DNA of 64,000 nt, taken from Terriglobia bacterium (GTDB lineage: Bacteria > Acidobacteriota > Terriglobia > Terriglobales > Acidobacteriaceae). The stretch's first letter is position 1, and every line of letters starts with the position of its first letter. Position numbers and translations under genes: made by a program. The stretch spans positions 1-64,000 of the forward strand of contig JAIQFO010000007.1 in NCBI GenBank assembly GCA_020073215.1. Reading direction: 5' to 3'. Positions 36,114-46,900 of the stretch are shown one piece after another. Below the pieces are notes generated by a model, which saw only the letters and a program-made list of their open reading frames with translations, was not told where the DNA came from and ran no database searches.

Positions 36114-38545
36114 CAGTAAGGCCACGTCCAGTCCCGGATTTCCGGCAAGTCATCACCGCGTTCGCGAATGTATTGCTTATGTGCAACCAGCTTGTTGCGC
36201 AGCAATTGTTTGAAGTGGCCTCCGACTTTCTGCAGTCTCGGGACACGGTCCACCACATCGCCAGCGAGATGGAAGCGATCAAGATCGTTCAGCACCGTCA
36301 TATCGAACGGCGTGGTGGTCGTGCCCTCTTCCTTATAACCGCGCACATGAAGATTGTCATGATTGTGGCGACGATAAGTGAGGCGGTGAATGAGCCAGGG
36401 ATAGCCGTGATAGGCGAAGATAATCGGCTTATCCACCGTAAACATGGAATCAAAGTCGACGTCCGAGAGACCGTGCGGATGCTCGCTCGAAGGCTGAATC
36501 GTCATCAGATCGACCACATTCACCACTCGAATCCTGATGTCGGGAAAATGCCGGCGCAAAAGATCGACCGCCGCCAAGGTTTCGAGCGTGGGGACATCAC
36601 CCGCGCAGGCCATGACGACATCGGGCTCGGCGCCCTTGTCTGTGCTGGCCCACTCCCAAATTCCGACTCCGGTCGTGCAGTGTTCGATGGCCGACTCCAT
36701 ATCTAGAAACTGCAACGCGGGTTGCTTGCCGGCGACGATCACATTGACATAGTGGCGGCTCCGCAGGCAATGATCGGCGACCGACAGCAGGCAATTTGCA
36801 TCGGGCGGAAGGTACACGCGGACGATATCGGCTTTCTTATTCACGACGTGATCGATGAAGCCGGGATCCTGATGCGTGAATCCGTTGTGGTCCTGCCGCC
36901 ACACGTGAGAAGTCAACAAGTAGTTCAGCGAGGCGATCGGGCGCCGCCACTCAATCTCGCGCGTGACCTTCAACCACTTGGCGTGCTGGTTGAACATGGA
37001 ATCAACAATATGGATGAATGCCTCGTAGCAGGAGAAAAAGCCATGACGGCCAGTGAGCAGATAGCCTTCCAGCCAGCCCTGGCACATATGCTCACTCAGC
37101 ATTTCGAGCACTCGGCCGTGCTGCGAGAGATGTTCGTCCACGGGAAGGATGGGCTCCATCCATTGCTTGCCCGTAACTTCAAAAAGAGCGTCCAACCGGT
37201 TCGAAGCCGTTTCATCGGGGCCGAAGACGCGGAAGTTCTTTGAGTTCGCGTTGAGCTTCATCACGTCGCGCAAAAATCCGCCGAGCACCCGCGTCGCTTC
37301 CGCATTCTCGGTGCCGGGCTTCGGAACGCTGACGGCATAATTACGGAAGTCGGGCATGACCAGATCGCGCAACAGCAAGCCGCCGTTGGCGTGCGGATTC
37401 GCTCCCATCCGACGATCACCCTTGGGAGCTAGTTCCGCGAGTTCCGGAATTAGTCTTCCCTTCTCGTCAAACAATTCCTCGGGGCGATAACTGCGCATCC
37501 AGTCTTCGAGAATCTTCACATGTTCCGGCTTCGACTGCAGGTCGGCCACCGGCACCTGGTGCGCACGCCAGGTCCCCTCGATGGGTTTTCCGTCAACTAC
37601 TTTTGGTCCCGTCCAACCCTTCGGGCTGCGCAAGATCACCATCGGCCACACGGGCCGATTCGAACCTCCGGCATCGCGAGCGTTGTTTTCACGAGCAGTG
37701 TTTTGACGAGCGTCGTCTTGAATCGATCGAATTTCACTGACGATCGTCTCCAACGTTCCGGCCATGAGTTGATGCATCGCCTCGGGCTCGTGGCCCTCGA
37801 CGAAATAAGGTTTCCAGCCATAGCCAGTGAAGAGATGGGTGAGCTCCTCATCATTCATCCGCGCGAGCAGCGTAGGATTCGCGATCTTGTAACCGTTGAG
37901 GTGGAGAATCGGCAACACGGCTCCGTCACCGACCGGGTCCAGAAACTTATTGCAATGCCAGCTGGTCGCAAGCGGTCCCGTTTCCGCTTCGCCGTCTCCC
38001 ACCACGCAACAGGCAACGAGGTCGGGGTTGTCGAACACGGCGCCGCAGGCGTGCACAATTGAATATCCCAGTTCCCCGCCCTCGTGGATCGAACCGGGGG
38101 TTTCGGGCGCCGCGTGGCTCGGAATTCCCCCCGGGAAAGAAAATTGTTTGAACAGCTTCTTCATTCCCTCTTCGTTTTGAGGGATGTTGGGATACAACTC
38201 GGTGTAGGTGCCTTCCAGGTACGTATTCGCAACCATTCCGGGACCGCCGTGGCCGGGGCCTGCGAAATAGACAACATTCAGATCGTATTTCTTAATCAGG
38301 CGATTGAAGTGGGCGTAGATGAAGTTCAGGCCGGGAGTAGTGCCGAAGTGTCCCAGCAGTCGCGGCTTGATGTGCTCGATCTTCAGTGGTTCGCGCAGAA
38401 GCGGATTTGCGTACAGATAAATCTGGCCGACCGAAAGATAGTTGGCGGCGCGCCAGTAGGCGTCCAGTTTGCGCAGATCTTCGGCCTTGAGGGGCTGGAG
38501 GGAAATGCGGTGTTCAGCGGGGGCCAATGTGGTTGGGGGAGTCAT
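36113..38545 (-). CDS. xfp: Xylulose-5-phosphate/fructose-6-phosphate phosphoketolase
   Basis: An 810-residue TPP enzyme that splits xylulose-5-P or fructose-6-P with phosphate to acetyl phosphate plus an aldose phosphate. Motifs include [47 protein letters not shown], the TPP motif [10 protein letters not shown], and the C-terminal [15 protein letters not shown]. Full family length. The acetyl phosphate is used by the cotranscribed acetate kinase to make ATP. An imperfect 15-bp tandem repeat at 37671-37719 encodes [13 protein letters not shown] within an otherwise conserved region. A CRP-type site lies 322 bp upstream, in the divergent intergenic region. Confidence 0.95.
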   Translation of the reverse strand: MTPPTTLAPAEHRISLQPLKAEDLRKLDAYWRAANYLSVGQIYLYANPLLREPLKIEHIKPRLLGHFGTTPGLNFIYAHFNRLIKKYDLNVVYFAGPGHGGPGMVANTYLEGTYTELYPNIPQNEEGMKKLFKQFSFPGGIPSHAAPETPGSIHEGGELGYSIVHACGAVFDNPDLVACCVVGDGEAETGPLATSWHCNKFLDPVGDGAVLPILHLNGYKIANPTLLARMNDEELTHLFTGYGWKPYFVEGHEPEAMHQLMAGTLETIVSEIRSIQDDARQNTARENNARDAGGSNRPVWPMVILRSPKGWTGPKVVDGKPIEGTWRAHQVPVADLQSKPEHVKILEDWMRSYRPEELFDEKGRLIPELAELAPKGDRRMGANPHANGGLLLRDLVMPDFRNYAVSVPKPGTENAEATRVLGGFLRDVMKLNANSKNFRVFGPDETASNRLDALFEVTGKQWMEPILPVDEHLSQHGRVLEMLSEHMCQGWLEGYLLTGRHGFFSCYEAFIHIVDSMFNQHAKWLKVTREIEWRRPIASLNYLLTSHVWRQDHNGFTHQDPGFIDHVVNKKADIVRVYLPPDANCLLSVADHCLRSRHYVNVIVAGKQPALQFLDMESAIEHCTTGVGIWEWASTDKGAEPDVVMACAGDVPTLETLAAVDLLRRHFPDIRIRVVNVVDLMTIQPSSEHPHGLSDVDFDSMFTVDKPIIFAYHGYPWLIHRLTYRRHNHDNLHVRGYKEEGTTTTPFDMTVLNDLDRFHLAGDVVDRVPRLQKVGGHFKQLLRNKLVAHKQYIRERGDDLPEIRDWTWPY
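37671..37719 (-). repeat. Three imperfect 15-bp tandem units within xfp
   Basis: The coding strand repeats GCTCGTGAAAACA-like units, giving [15 protein letters not shown]. It is an in-frame, low-complexity insertion. Confidence 0.55.
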
Positions 38546-38961
38546 TGAATCCTGCCTTTCTATTGCCTGCAGTTCCCTATCTTAAGTTTCCTGGGGTGCC
38601 CTCCGCCACCACCCGAAAAGACGTAGATCTGGTTTCAAAACAATAATGAGTGAGGTATGGGCTCTTCCCGGGGGTGGGGTTGTGTCATCGCTAGGGGTCG
38701 ATCGAAAAGTAGACTCTACCCAGTGCCGGGTAGCGCAGGCCAGATCCGAAACGCCAGAAAGTCGTCCCGCTCCAACCCAGCGCTTGATAATATGACCTGG
38801 TAGACAAACTACTTCTTGGACGAGAGTAATTGGCGGGATGCCGCTGCGGCCAACTGGTATTGCCTTCGTGACCCTCATCACGAGCTCCTGTACCGAAGGT
38901 CATAGCTGTGGAGACTGCAGGCATTGAAACTGAATGTTTGGATTGAGGACGGGAGAACGCC
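38546..38961. other. Divergent intergenic region, xfp and RsbRD-like gene
   Basis: 416 bp without a convincing ORF. It contains the CRP-type site at 38867-38882 and presumably both promoters, but no strong -35/-10 pair was picked out. Minus-strand ORFs here lack codon bias and a start signal. Confidence 0.5.
38867..38882. promoter_or_regulatory. CRP-type palindrome CGTGACCCTCATCACG
   Basis: GTGA-N6-TCAC is conserved; the outermost bases are C and G and still pair. It lies 80 bp before the ATG at 38962 and 322 bp before the xfp start. Confidence 0.4.
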
Positions 38962-39435
38962 ATGTCGATGATGTTATATCGTCTCGTTCGGATGATCGAG
39001 ACCCGATCCCAAGAGCTGGCCGCTTCCCTTCTTGATAAAGTCCAGAATTCGCGGTTTACCCAAAACTACCGTCAGAACGTCCCCCCGGAAGAACTGAAAG
39101 AACGGGTGTACGAGATCTACCGTCATTTGGGGGAATGGCTCATCGGGAAAGACAAGCTCCACCTGGAGCAGCGTTACCTGGAGATCGGGTCGCGGCGGGC
39201 CACTCAGCAGGTGCCCGTGAGCGAGGTGATCTGGGTGATCATTTTGACCAAGGGGAACTTGTGGGACTTCATCCGGAAAGAATCGGTTCTGGAACGCCCC
39301 TCGGAAATGCTCGGTGAGATGGAGATGCTGCAGTTGCTGGAGCAGTTCTTTGATCGAGCCATTTACTATGCCGCGGTCGGTTACGAACTCGCCGAGCAAC
39401 CTCTCAGGGACTCGACCACAACATCCAAGAAGTGA
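38962..39435 (+). CDS. Stand-alone RsbRD N-terminal-like protein
   Basis: A 157-residue soluble, mainly helical protein. The segment around residues 15-110 (QELAASLLDKVQNSRFTQNYRQ, YEIYRHLGEWLIGKD, RRATQQVPVSEVIWVIILTKGNLWDFI) resembles the globin-like N-terminal sensor domain of RsbRD and some histidine kinases. No STAS or kinase domain follows, so it may be a free-standing sensor or antagonist. The start has GGGAG upstream. It lies next to the CRP/FNR regulator (convergent) and has a CRP-type site 80 bp upstream. Function unknown. Confidence 0.55.
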   Translation: MSMMLYRLVRMIETRSQELAASLLDKVQNSRFTQNYRQNVPPEELKERVYEIYRHLGEWLIGKDKLHLEQRYLEIGSRRATQQVPVSEVIWVIILTKGNLWDFIRKESVLERPSEMLGEMEMLQLLEQFFDRAIYYAAVGYELAEQPLRDSTTTSKK

Positions 39436-39499
39436 GATGGGCCTCGGAACGGGATGTTCCGGGCGCTGGCTTGGAGCGCTGGAGTTTCACCACAGGTGG

Positions 39500-40213
39500 T
39501 CAGGAGTTGACCATATCTTCCAGGGCGGCTTTGTTGCGGATGATCAGGTTAGCGCCCTTGAATTGCACCAGTTGTTTCCTCTTGAACTGCGAGAGCAGGC
39601 GGCTGACAGTTTCCCGCGTCGTGCCAATGATTTCGGCGATTTCCTCATGCGTCAGCGTCAGCTTCACCTGCAGAGGATCCCCATTGCCAGCTGCATTGGA
39701 CCATCCCAGCAGTAATTTTGCGAATCTCTCGGACGGGGAGTTGGTAAGACCCAGTGTGCGGATCCCTTCATACGCGGTGTAGTAATTGCGGCTTAATTCC
39801 TCCGCCACGCGCAGAGCCACGATTCCGTGCTCGCGCAAGAAGTGCATCAAGGCATCCCGGGTAATGAAATTTGCCTGGCCGGGCTCGATCATCTCGGCGG
39901 TCACTTCGTAAGGCCGATTGGAAATCGTGGCGCTGAGCCCGAGAACATCTCCCGGCTCGGAGATTCTGGTGATGACGGTCCTGCCCTCCGACGACGACGT
40001 CGAGAGCTTTGCTTTCCCCGCGCAGAGCACGAATACGCCGCGCGGCTGCTGTCCCTCAATAAACAACATCGCGGATTTTGGATAGACTGCGGTGGATTTG
40101 ATCTCGTTCAGCCTCTGCAGCGCGGCTTCTGGCAGATGGCAAAACAAATGTTCCTCACGCATCGGGCAGGCAAGGCAATTGTCGAGGATGTTCAGCCCGT
40201 AGGGCGCACGCAT
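39500..40213 (-). CDS. CRP/FNR-family regulator with N-terminal cysteine cluster
   Basis: A 237-residue regulator. N-terminal Cys13-x2-Cys16-x8-Cys25 plus Cys64 could ligate a redox-sensitive Fe-S cluster as in FNR, although the spacing differs from E. coli FNR. The cyclic-nucleotide-binding-like fold covers about 28-145, and the dimer helix about 150-175. The helix-turn-helix has LTHEEIAEIIGTTRETVSRLL. The recognition helix has Arg-Glu-x3-Arg as in CRP, with Ser as in FNR (ETVSR), which fits reading of TGTGA half-sites. A perfect TGTGA-N6-TCACA box lies 41 bp before its own ATG and further boxes precede ferredoxin-linked genes. Probably an oxygen- or redox-responsive global regulator. Confidence 0.88.
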   Translation of the reverse strand: MRAPYGLNILDNCLACPMREEHLFCHLPEAALQRLNEIKSTAVYPKSAMLFIEGQQPRGVFVLCAGKAKLSTSSSEGRTVITRISEPGDVLGLSATISNRPYEVTAEMIEPGQANFITRDALMHFLREHGIVALRVAEELSRNYYTAYEGIRTLGLTNSPSERFAKLLLGWSNAAGNGDPLQVKLTLTHEEIAEIIGTTRETVSRLLSQFKRKQLVQFKGANLIIRNKAALEDMVNS

Positions 40214-40253
40214 TCGCCACCGCTCTCCGCGAAAATTGTATCACCGATCCCGC

Positions 40254-40269
40254 TGTGATCAGGATCACA
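40254..40269. promoter_or_regulatory. CRP-type palindrome TGTGATCAGGATCACA
   Basis: An exact TGTGA-N6-TCACA site between the regulator gene and the divergent OsmC gene. The short distance to the regulator ATG (41 bp) suggests negative autoregulation. Confidence 0.65.
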
Positions 40270-40421
40270 AAAAACCGTGACTGCGAACATGGCCGCCAAA
40301 ACCTTATGCGAGGAGACTCTAGACACCACGGGAGGCTAGGGGCGGCTGTACCGAGGGCGGGGTTGTCCAAGAGCACCGCAACCGCTGCCGGTGCGACGCC
40401 GGATCGAGGAGGGTTAACACC

Positions 40422-40919
40422 ATGACTACTGAAGAAGCACTTCGGTTTCGGGTCATTGCCTGGTGGGCCTCTGGCCGGACCGGCATTGCAAGGTCCAGTT
40501 CCGCGCCCAATGCGATCCATTTCACCTCCCCGCCGGCTTTTGGCGGCCTGGAAGGCAGGTGGACCCCGGAGGACTTGCTGCTGTGCGCGGTCGCCAGTTG
40601 CTATACCACTACCTTTCGCACCCTTGCGGACAATTCCAAGCTTGCCTACACCGACCTGCAGGTGGAAGTGGAAAGCGCCATTGCCAAGCGTGATACCGGA
40701 TATACTTTTGGCGAAGTGCTGATTCGCGCCTATCTGATGATTCCGGAGGAAGAGGAACGGGACCGGGCCATCCGGCTCTTGCACAAGGCCAAAGATAAGT
40801 GCCTGGTCTCTCGCGCTCTCTCGGTCGAACAGATCTTTGAACCCCGCGTGCAAGTGGGTGAAGTACGGGCGGAAGTCGGCCAGCCTCTGCCAGTCTCCGG
40901 CAAAGAAGGCTTCCGATGA
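40422..40919 (+). CDS. OsmC/Ohr-family peroxiredoxin-like protein
   Basis: A 165-residue OsmC-fold protein. The paired redox cysteines are Cys60 (CAVASCYTT) and Cys127 (KDKCLVSRAL), matching the peroxidatic and resolving pair of organic-hydroperoxide reductases. The Arg/Glu network is not assigned. It probably reduces organic hydroperoxides with a dithiol donor in the cytoplasm. The ATG at 40422 follows GGAGGG. It is divergent from the CRP/FNR regulator and shares its CRP-type site, consistent with redox control. Confidence 0.88.
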   Translation: MTTEEALRFRVIAWWASGRTGIARSSSAPNAIHFTSPPAFGGLEGRWTPEDLLLCAVASCYTTTFRTLADNSKLAYTDLQVEVESAIAKRDTGYTFGEVLIRAYLMIPEEEERDRAIRLLHKAKDKCLVSRALSVEQIFEPRVQVGEVRAEVGQPLPVSGKEGFR

Positions 40920-40962
40920 AGCCTGGGTGCACAACGGTTGTCCTGCTGGTCAGAGCTGACGA

Positions 40963-43758
40963 ATGACACCGATAAGTTCCACCGACGCTGATCTCATGGG
41001 ACGCTCGCCGAATACCAGTGCTGTAGAGAAACAGACACTTAATGCTGTAGAGAAACTGACACTCCGGGAAAGATACAGCCTGGACGCGATGTTCGATCCC
41101 AGTTCGGTGGCCGTCATCGGCGCGACCAGTCGTCCCGGCACGGTCGGTCGAACCGTTCTCGAAAACCTGCTCCGCGGCGGCTCGCGAAGGAAGGTGTACG
41201 CCGTCAACGCGAAGCATCCGGAGGTGCTCGGGCTCAAGAGTTACCCCAGCATTGGCGCGGTTCCCGCACCGGTAGACTTGGCTGTAATTACCACTCCGGC
41301 AGTGACCGTCCCGCAGTTGGTCGCAGAGTGCATCGATGCCGGCGTCCGATATGCGATCGTGATTTCTGCAGGTTTCCGGGAGCGCGGTGCGGAAGGCGCC
41401 GCCCTCGAACAACAAATTCAAAAGAACCTGCGGCGCAGTTCCATGCGCCTGATTGGTCCCAACTGCCTGGGCATTATGAACCCGGCCGTCGGATTGAATT
41501 CCACGTTCGTAAAGGATCCGCCCAAGGCGGGCAATGTCGCGTTCCTGAGCCAGAGTGGAGCGCTTCAGGTCGCGATCCTCGATTGGAGCGCTCGCGAACA
41601 AGTTGGATTCAGCTCGATCGTCTCTACCGGGTCGATGCTCGATGTGGGTTGGGGTGATTTGCTCGACCACTTTGGCGACGACCCTAACACCAAGAGCATC
41701 CTGATCTACATGGAATCCGTGGGAAACGCCCGGACGTTCTTGTCGGCTGCCCGCGAAGTCGCCCTTACCAAGCCGATCATCGTGATCAAAGCCGGCCGCT
41801 CGGAAGCGGCCTCACGCGCCGCGGCATCGCACACCGGCGCGCTCACGGGCAGCGACGAAGTGCTCGATGCGGCCTTCCACCGTTCCGGAGTCTTGCGGGT
41901 ACACAATATCGCGGACCTGTTCTACATGGCGGAAGTGCTCAGCAAGCAGCCCCGTCCCAAGGGCCCGCGGCTTACCATCCTGACCAACGCCGGCGGTCCC
42001 GGCGTTCTGGCGACGGACTCTCTGGTGGCCAACGGTGGAGAACTGGCCCAGCTTTCCCCGGAGAGTCTGCAACAACTCAATGAGTTCCTCCCTCCCCACT
42101 GGAGTCATAGCAATCCCATTGATGTTCTAGCCGATACCGATTCCGAGCGCTTTGCCCGCGCCTTTGACATCGCTTTGCGCGACCCGAACAGCGATGGACT
42201 CCTGGTGATCCTTGTCCCGCAAGCCATGGCCGATCCTTTGCAGGTGGCAGAAAGCTTGAAGCCTTATGCCAAAGGCTATGGCAAGCCGGTGCTCGCCAGT
42301 TGGATGGGGGGAAACAGCGTTGCCGCCGGCGAAGCCGTCCTGAACGCCGCCGGCATTCCAACCTTCCCTTATCCGGACACCGCTGCGCGAGCGTTCACCC
42401 ACATGTGGCGCTACACCTGCAACCTGCGCGGCCTTTACGAAACACCTACTCTCACCGACCAATCGGAACTGGCGAACGCAGCCCGCAATCAAGTCGAGCA
42501 AATTATTCAGAATGTACGGGAGCAAGGCCGCGTTCTGCTCACCGAACTGGAATCGAAGCAGTTGTTGTCGCTCTACGGCATCCCCACGGTTGAGACCCGC
42601 GCTGCCACCTCCGAGGACGAAGCGGTCGCGCTCGCGTCCGAACTTGGCTTTCCGGTTGTACTCAAAGTCCTTTCCCAAACCATCACCCACAAAACGGACG
42701 TCGGCGGCGTCCAACTGAACCTGCAAGATGAAGCGGCGGTCCGCTCTGCCTTTCGTGCCATCGAGTCTTCGGTTGCGGAAAAAGCCGGCCCCGGCCAGTT
42801 CTCCGGCGTAACCGTGCAGCCGATGGTGAAGATCGATGGCTACGAATTAATTCTCGGCAGCAGCGTAGACCCGCAATTTGGGCCCGTCATCCTGTTCGGC
42901 TCCGGCGGCCAGTTGGTCGAAGTCTATCGTGACCGCGCCCTGGCTCTTCCCCCACTGAACACGACCTTGGCACAAAGAATGATGGAGCAGACCCGCATCT
43001 TCACCGCGCTGAAGGGAGTCCGTGGACGCAAGCCCGTCAACCTGGTGGCTCTTGAGAACTTGTTAATCCGCTTCAGCCAGCTCGTGCTCGAGCAGCGCTG
43101 GATTGCGGAAATTGACATCAATCCCCTGCTCGCTTCACCGGATCGCCTGCTGGCCCTCGACGCCAGAGTCGTGTTGCATGGGCCCGCCGTGACCCTCGAC
43201 CGGCTACCTAAGCCCGCCATTCGTCCCTACCCCTTGCAGTACGTCTCTCCCTGGACCATGAATGATGGGAATCAGGTTACCATCCGCCCCATCCGCCCCG
43301 AGGACGAACCGCTGATCGCGAAGTTTCACGAGACGCTTTCCGATCGCAGCGTCTATTTGCGCTACTTCTGTTCGCTCAGCCTCAGCAGGCGTGTGGCTCA
43401 CGAGCGACTCTTACGCATCTGTTTCGGCGATTATGACCGCGAAATGGCGCTGGTCGCCGAACACACCGATCCCGCCAACGGCGAGCGCAGGATTCTTGGC
43501 GTAGGCCGCATGAACAAGCTTCATGGCAGGAATGAAGCCGAAGTCGCGGCCCTCGTTTCCGATCGCTATCAAAAGATGGGCTTGGGACATGAATTACTCC
43601 GCCGTGTCGTCCAGATTGCCCGGGATGAGAAGTTAAGCCTGGTGTCGGCCGAGATGTTGCCCGATAACGTCGCCATGCAGGCCGTCTTCAGGCGCCTGGG
43701 TTTTCGCATCCGCGCCGATGAAGACCTGACTTCGCTGCGTGCCACCCTGGAACTCTAA
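40963..43758 (+). CDS. ADP-forming acetate-CoA ligase fused to GNAT acetyltransferase
   Basis: A 931-residue protein. A CoA-binding Rossmann domain (about 45-180: [16 protein letters not shown]) is followed by a succinyl-CoA-ligase-like domain with the phospho-His motif ASHTGALTG (His290), an ATP-grasp domain (about 500-720: [35 protein letters not shown]) and a C-terminal GNAT domain (about 770-925, acetyl-CoA loop [10 protein letters not shown]). The ligase part interconverts acetyl-CoA, ADP and phosphate with acetate and ATP. The fused form resembles Pat/YfiQ lysine acetyltransferases, where the ligase part is often inactive. The retained His suggests it may be active here. No strong ribosome binding site is seen at 40963. 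Confidence 0.88.
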   Translation: MTPISSTDADLMGRSPNTSAVEKQTLNAVEKLTLRERYSLDAMFDPSSVAVIGATSRPGTVGRTVLENLLRGGSRRKVYAVNAKHPEVLGLKSYPSIGAVPAPVDLAVITTPAVTVPQLVAECIDAGVRYAIVISAGFRERGAEGAALEQQIQKNLRRSSMRLIGPNCLGIMNPAVGLNSTFVKDPPKAGNVAFLSQSGALQVAILDWSAREQVGFSSIVSTGSMLDVGWGDLLDHFGDDPNTKSILIYMESVGNARTFLSAAREVALTKPIIVIKAGRSEAASRAAASHTGALTGSDEVLDAAFHRSGVLRVHNIADLFYMAEVLSKQPRPKGPRLTILTNAGGPGVLATDSLVANGGELAQLSPESLQQLNEFLPPHWSHSNPIDVLADTDSERFARAFDIALRDPNSDGLLVILVPQAMADPLQVAESLKPYAKGYGKPVLASWMGGNSVAAGEAVLNAAGIPTFPYPDTAARAFTHMWRYTCNLRGLYETPTLTDQSELANAARNQVEQIIQNVREQGRVLLTELESKQLLSLYGIPTVETRAATSEDEAVALASELGFPVVLKVLSQTITHKTDVGGVQLNLQDEAAVRSAFRAIESSVAEKAGPGQFSGVTVQPMVKIDGYELILGSSVDPQFGPVILFGSGGQLVEVYRDRALALPPLNTTLAQRMMEQTRIFTALKGVRGRKPVNLVALENLLIRFSQLVLEQRWIAEIDINPLLASPDRLLALDARVVLHGPAVTLDRLPKPAIRPYPLQYVSPWTMNDGNQVTIRPIRPEDEPLIAKFHETLSDRSVYLRYFCSLSLSRRVAHERLLRICFGDYDREMALVAEHTDPANGERRILGVGRMNKLHGRNEAEVAALVSDRYQKMGLGHELLRRVVQIARDEKLSLVSAEMLPDNVAMQAVFRRLGFRIRADEDLTSLRATLEL

Positions 43759-43796
43759 AGGTTTACGCGACTGGAGCGGCGTCGCGGAAGGCAAGG

Positions 43797-43858
43797 CCTT
43801 TAGCTTTTAGCTCTTAGCCTTTGGCTTTTCTTGGCTAAGAGCTAACAGCTAAGAGCGG
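43797..43858. repeat. AGCTTTTAGC-word imperfect palindrome, second copy
   Basis: CTTTAGCTTTTAGCTCTTAG is followed by the complementary GGCTAAGAGCTAACAGCTAAG, with a GCGGTTTTT tail. It is similar to 7503-7562 and could act as a terminator for the ligase gene. Confidence 0.6.
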
Positions 43859-43867
43859 TTTTTCCTT

Positions 43868-43883
43868 TGTGACCTGCATCACA
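43868..43883. promoter_or_regulatory. CRP-type palindrome TGTGACCTGCATCACA
   Basis: An exact TGTGA-N6-TCACA site 108 bp before the start of the pyruvate:ferredoxin oxidoreductase gene. Confidence 0.65.
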
Positions 43884-43991
43884 GGTCCCCGTGAGCGATG
43901 TTCCCGACAAGACTGCTCCGTTGCGGCATCCTTGTAGCTGACCATTCCAGGGGTCCGGCAGAATCACCGAGAAATCCAGAAAGGGATGTCA

Positions 43992-46900
43992 ATGAAACGT
44001 AAGTTTAAGACCATGGACGGCAACGAAGCCGTCGCCAATGTCGCCTACCGCCTCAACGAGGTCATCGCCATTTATCCCATCACGCCGTCGTCCAACATGG
44101 GCGAATGGGCGGATCAATGGATGTCGGAGGGCGTCCCCAATATCTGGGGAACCGTGCCCCACGTGATTGAAATGCAAAGCGAAGGCGGCGCTTCCGGGGC
44201 GGTTCATGGCGCGCTGCAGACCGGAGCCCTGGCCACCACCTTCACCGCGTCGCAAGGCCTGTTGCTGATGATCCCGAACATGAACAAGATCGCCGGCGAA
44301 CTTACGGCCACGGTTTTTCATGTCAGCGCCCGCACCGTGGCCACCCACGCCCTCTCGATTTTCGGCGACCACTCCGATGTAATGCACTGCCGCACCACCG
44401 GATTCGGCCTGCTCGCGTCGAACTCCGTTCAAGAGGCCATGGACCTGGCCCTCATCACCCATGCGGCGACTCTCGAAGCCCGCATCCCCTTCGTCCATTT
44501 CTTCGACGGCTTCCGTACCTCGCATGAAGTCAACAAAATCGAGATGCTCACCGAAGACGACATGCATGCCCTCATCAACATGGATCGTGTCTTCGAGCAC
44601 CGGCAGCGAGCGCTTTCTCCTGATCATCCCGTGTTGCGCGGTAGCGCCCAGAATCCCGACGTTTTCTTTCAGGCCCGTGAGGCCGGCAATCCTTACTACG
44701 ACGCCTGCCCCGATAAGGTCCAGGCGGTTATGGACAAGTTCTCCCAGGTCGTCGGCCGTTCCTATCATCTCTTCGACTACGTGGGCGCACCCGACGCTGA
44801 GCGTGTAATCGTCATGATGGGTTCGGGCGCGGAGGCCGCCCACGAGACGGTCGAGTATCTGAATCGCCAGGGCGAAAAGGTTGGCCTGCTGAAAGTCCGT
44901 CTGTACCGCCCGTTCTCCGTCCGGCGATTCCTTGAGGCCCTGCCCGCAACCGTGCGCAAGATCGCCGTTCTGGATCGTACGAAGGAAGCCGGAGCTGGCC
45001 GAGAGCCCCTCTGCCTTGACGTAGTCAGTGCGCTTCAGGAAGGAATCAAGCTAGGCTACGGAACCCTCAAGACCGCCCCCGAAGTCATCGGCGGACGCTA
45101 CGGCCTCTCCTCCAAAGAATTCTCAGCCACCATGGTCAAAGGCGTTTACGACAACCTGGCCGCGCCCAAGCCAAAGGATCACTTCACCGTCGGCATTCGG
45201 GACGACGTGGGCCATACCAGCCTCGATTACGATGCCGATTTTTCCGTCGAGCCCGACAGCGTCGTGCGCGCCATGTTCTACGGCCTGGGCGCCGATGGCA
45301 CCGTGGGCGCGAACAAGAACTCCATCAAAATCATCGGCGAAAACACCGACAACTACGGACAGGGCTACTTCGTCTATGACTCCAAGAAGTCAGGCGCGAT
45401 GACCGTCTCCCACCTCCGCTTCGGCCCGCAACCGATTCGCTCCAGCTACCTGATTTCGAAGGCCAACTTTATCGCCTGCCATCAGTGGATTTTCCTCGAA
45501 CGCTACGACATGCTCAGCGCCCTGGTTCCGGGCGGCGTTTTCCTGCTCAACAGTCCGTTCAGCAAAGACGAAGTTTGGGACCAGTTGCCGCGCGAAGTCC
45601 AGCAGCAACTGATCGCCAAGAAGGCCCGTTTCTTCATCATCGACGCCTACCAGGTGGCCCGCGAAACCGGCATGGGTTCGCGCATGAACACCATTCTGCA
45701 GACCTGCTTCTTTGCCATTTCCAAAGTCCTGCCCCGTGAACAAGCCATCGAAGCCATTCGCCAGTCCATCCGCGACACCTACGGCAAGAAGGGCGATGAG
45801 ATCGTGCAGCAAAACCTGCGTGCCGTGGATGAAACCCTGGCCCACATGTTCGAAGTCGCCGTTCCGGAAAAGGTGACCAGCCAAATTGAAATACCCCCCG
45901 CGTTCTCTCCACAGGCGCCCAAGTTTGAGCGCGATGTGCTCAGCGTGATCTACGCTGGCCACGGCGACGATATACCTGTGAGCGCTTTCCCCGTCGATGG
46001 AACCTATCCTACCGGGACCGCGAAATGGGAGAAGCGCAACATCGCGCTTGAGATTCCCGTGTGGGATACGAAACTCTGTATCCAGTGCGGCAAGTGCGCC
46101 ATGGTTTGCCCCCACGCCGTGCTCCGCATCAAGGTCTACGATGGCAAGCAACTGGAAGGCGCGCCCGCAAGCTTCAAGTCCACCGAAGTGCGCGACAAGG
46201 AATGGCAGGGCTTAAAGTACAGCATTCAGGTTGCACCCGAAGACTGCACAGGATGCGGTATTTGCTTCGACATCTGTCCCGCCAAGAACAAGAGCGAGAC
46301 GCGCCTGAAAGCGATCAACATGATGGCGCAGCCCCCCCTGCGCGTGCCCGAGCGCGAGAACTGGGAATTCTTCCTTAAAATTCCCGAACTCGATCGCCGC
46401 AAGATCAAAGTCTCGAATATCCGCCAGCAACAGGTGCAAGAGCCGCTATTCGAATTTTCAGGAGCGTGTTCCGGCTGCGGCGAGACGCCCTATCTGAAGC
46501 TGCTCACCCAGCTCTTTGGAGATCGTTCCGTAGTCGCCAACGCCACCGGCTGCTCCTCGATTTACGGCGGGAATCTGCCAACCACGCCTTGGGCTAAGAA
46601 TATCGAAGGCCGCGGACCGGCATGGTCGAATTCCCTGTTTGAAGACAATGCCGAGTTCGGCCTGGGATTCAGGCTCTCCATTGACAAGCAGACCGAATTC
46701 GCTCAGCAGTTGGTGCAGCGTTTAGCGGGCAAGATTGGGGAAGAGCTCGCTGCCGCTCTGATCACCAGCCCGCAGAAGGACGAGGCCGACATTTTCGAAC
46801 AGCGCCAACGAGTCGAACTTCTAAAGGAAAAGTTGCATCGTCTTAGCTCCCCGGAGGCCAGGCAACTGCTTTCCCTCGCCGACATGCTGGTGAAAAAGAG

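Noticed and set aside
40609-41670. 353-codon minus-strand ORF opposite OsmC and the ligase
   Set aside because: Spans two real genes in antisense and has no recognisable motif.
43868-43883. FNR-type TTGAT-N4-ATCAA site
   Set aside because: The sequence matches TGTGA-N6-TCACA (CRP type) and not the FNR consensus; no good TTGAT-N4-ATCAA pair was noticed upstream of these genes.
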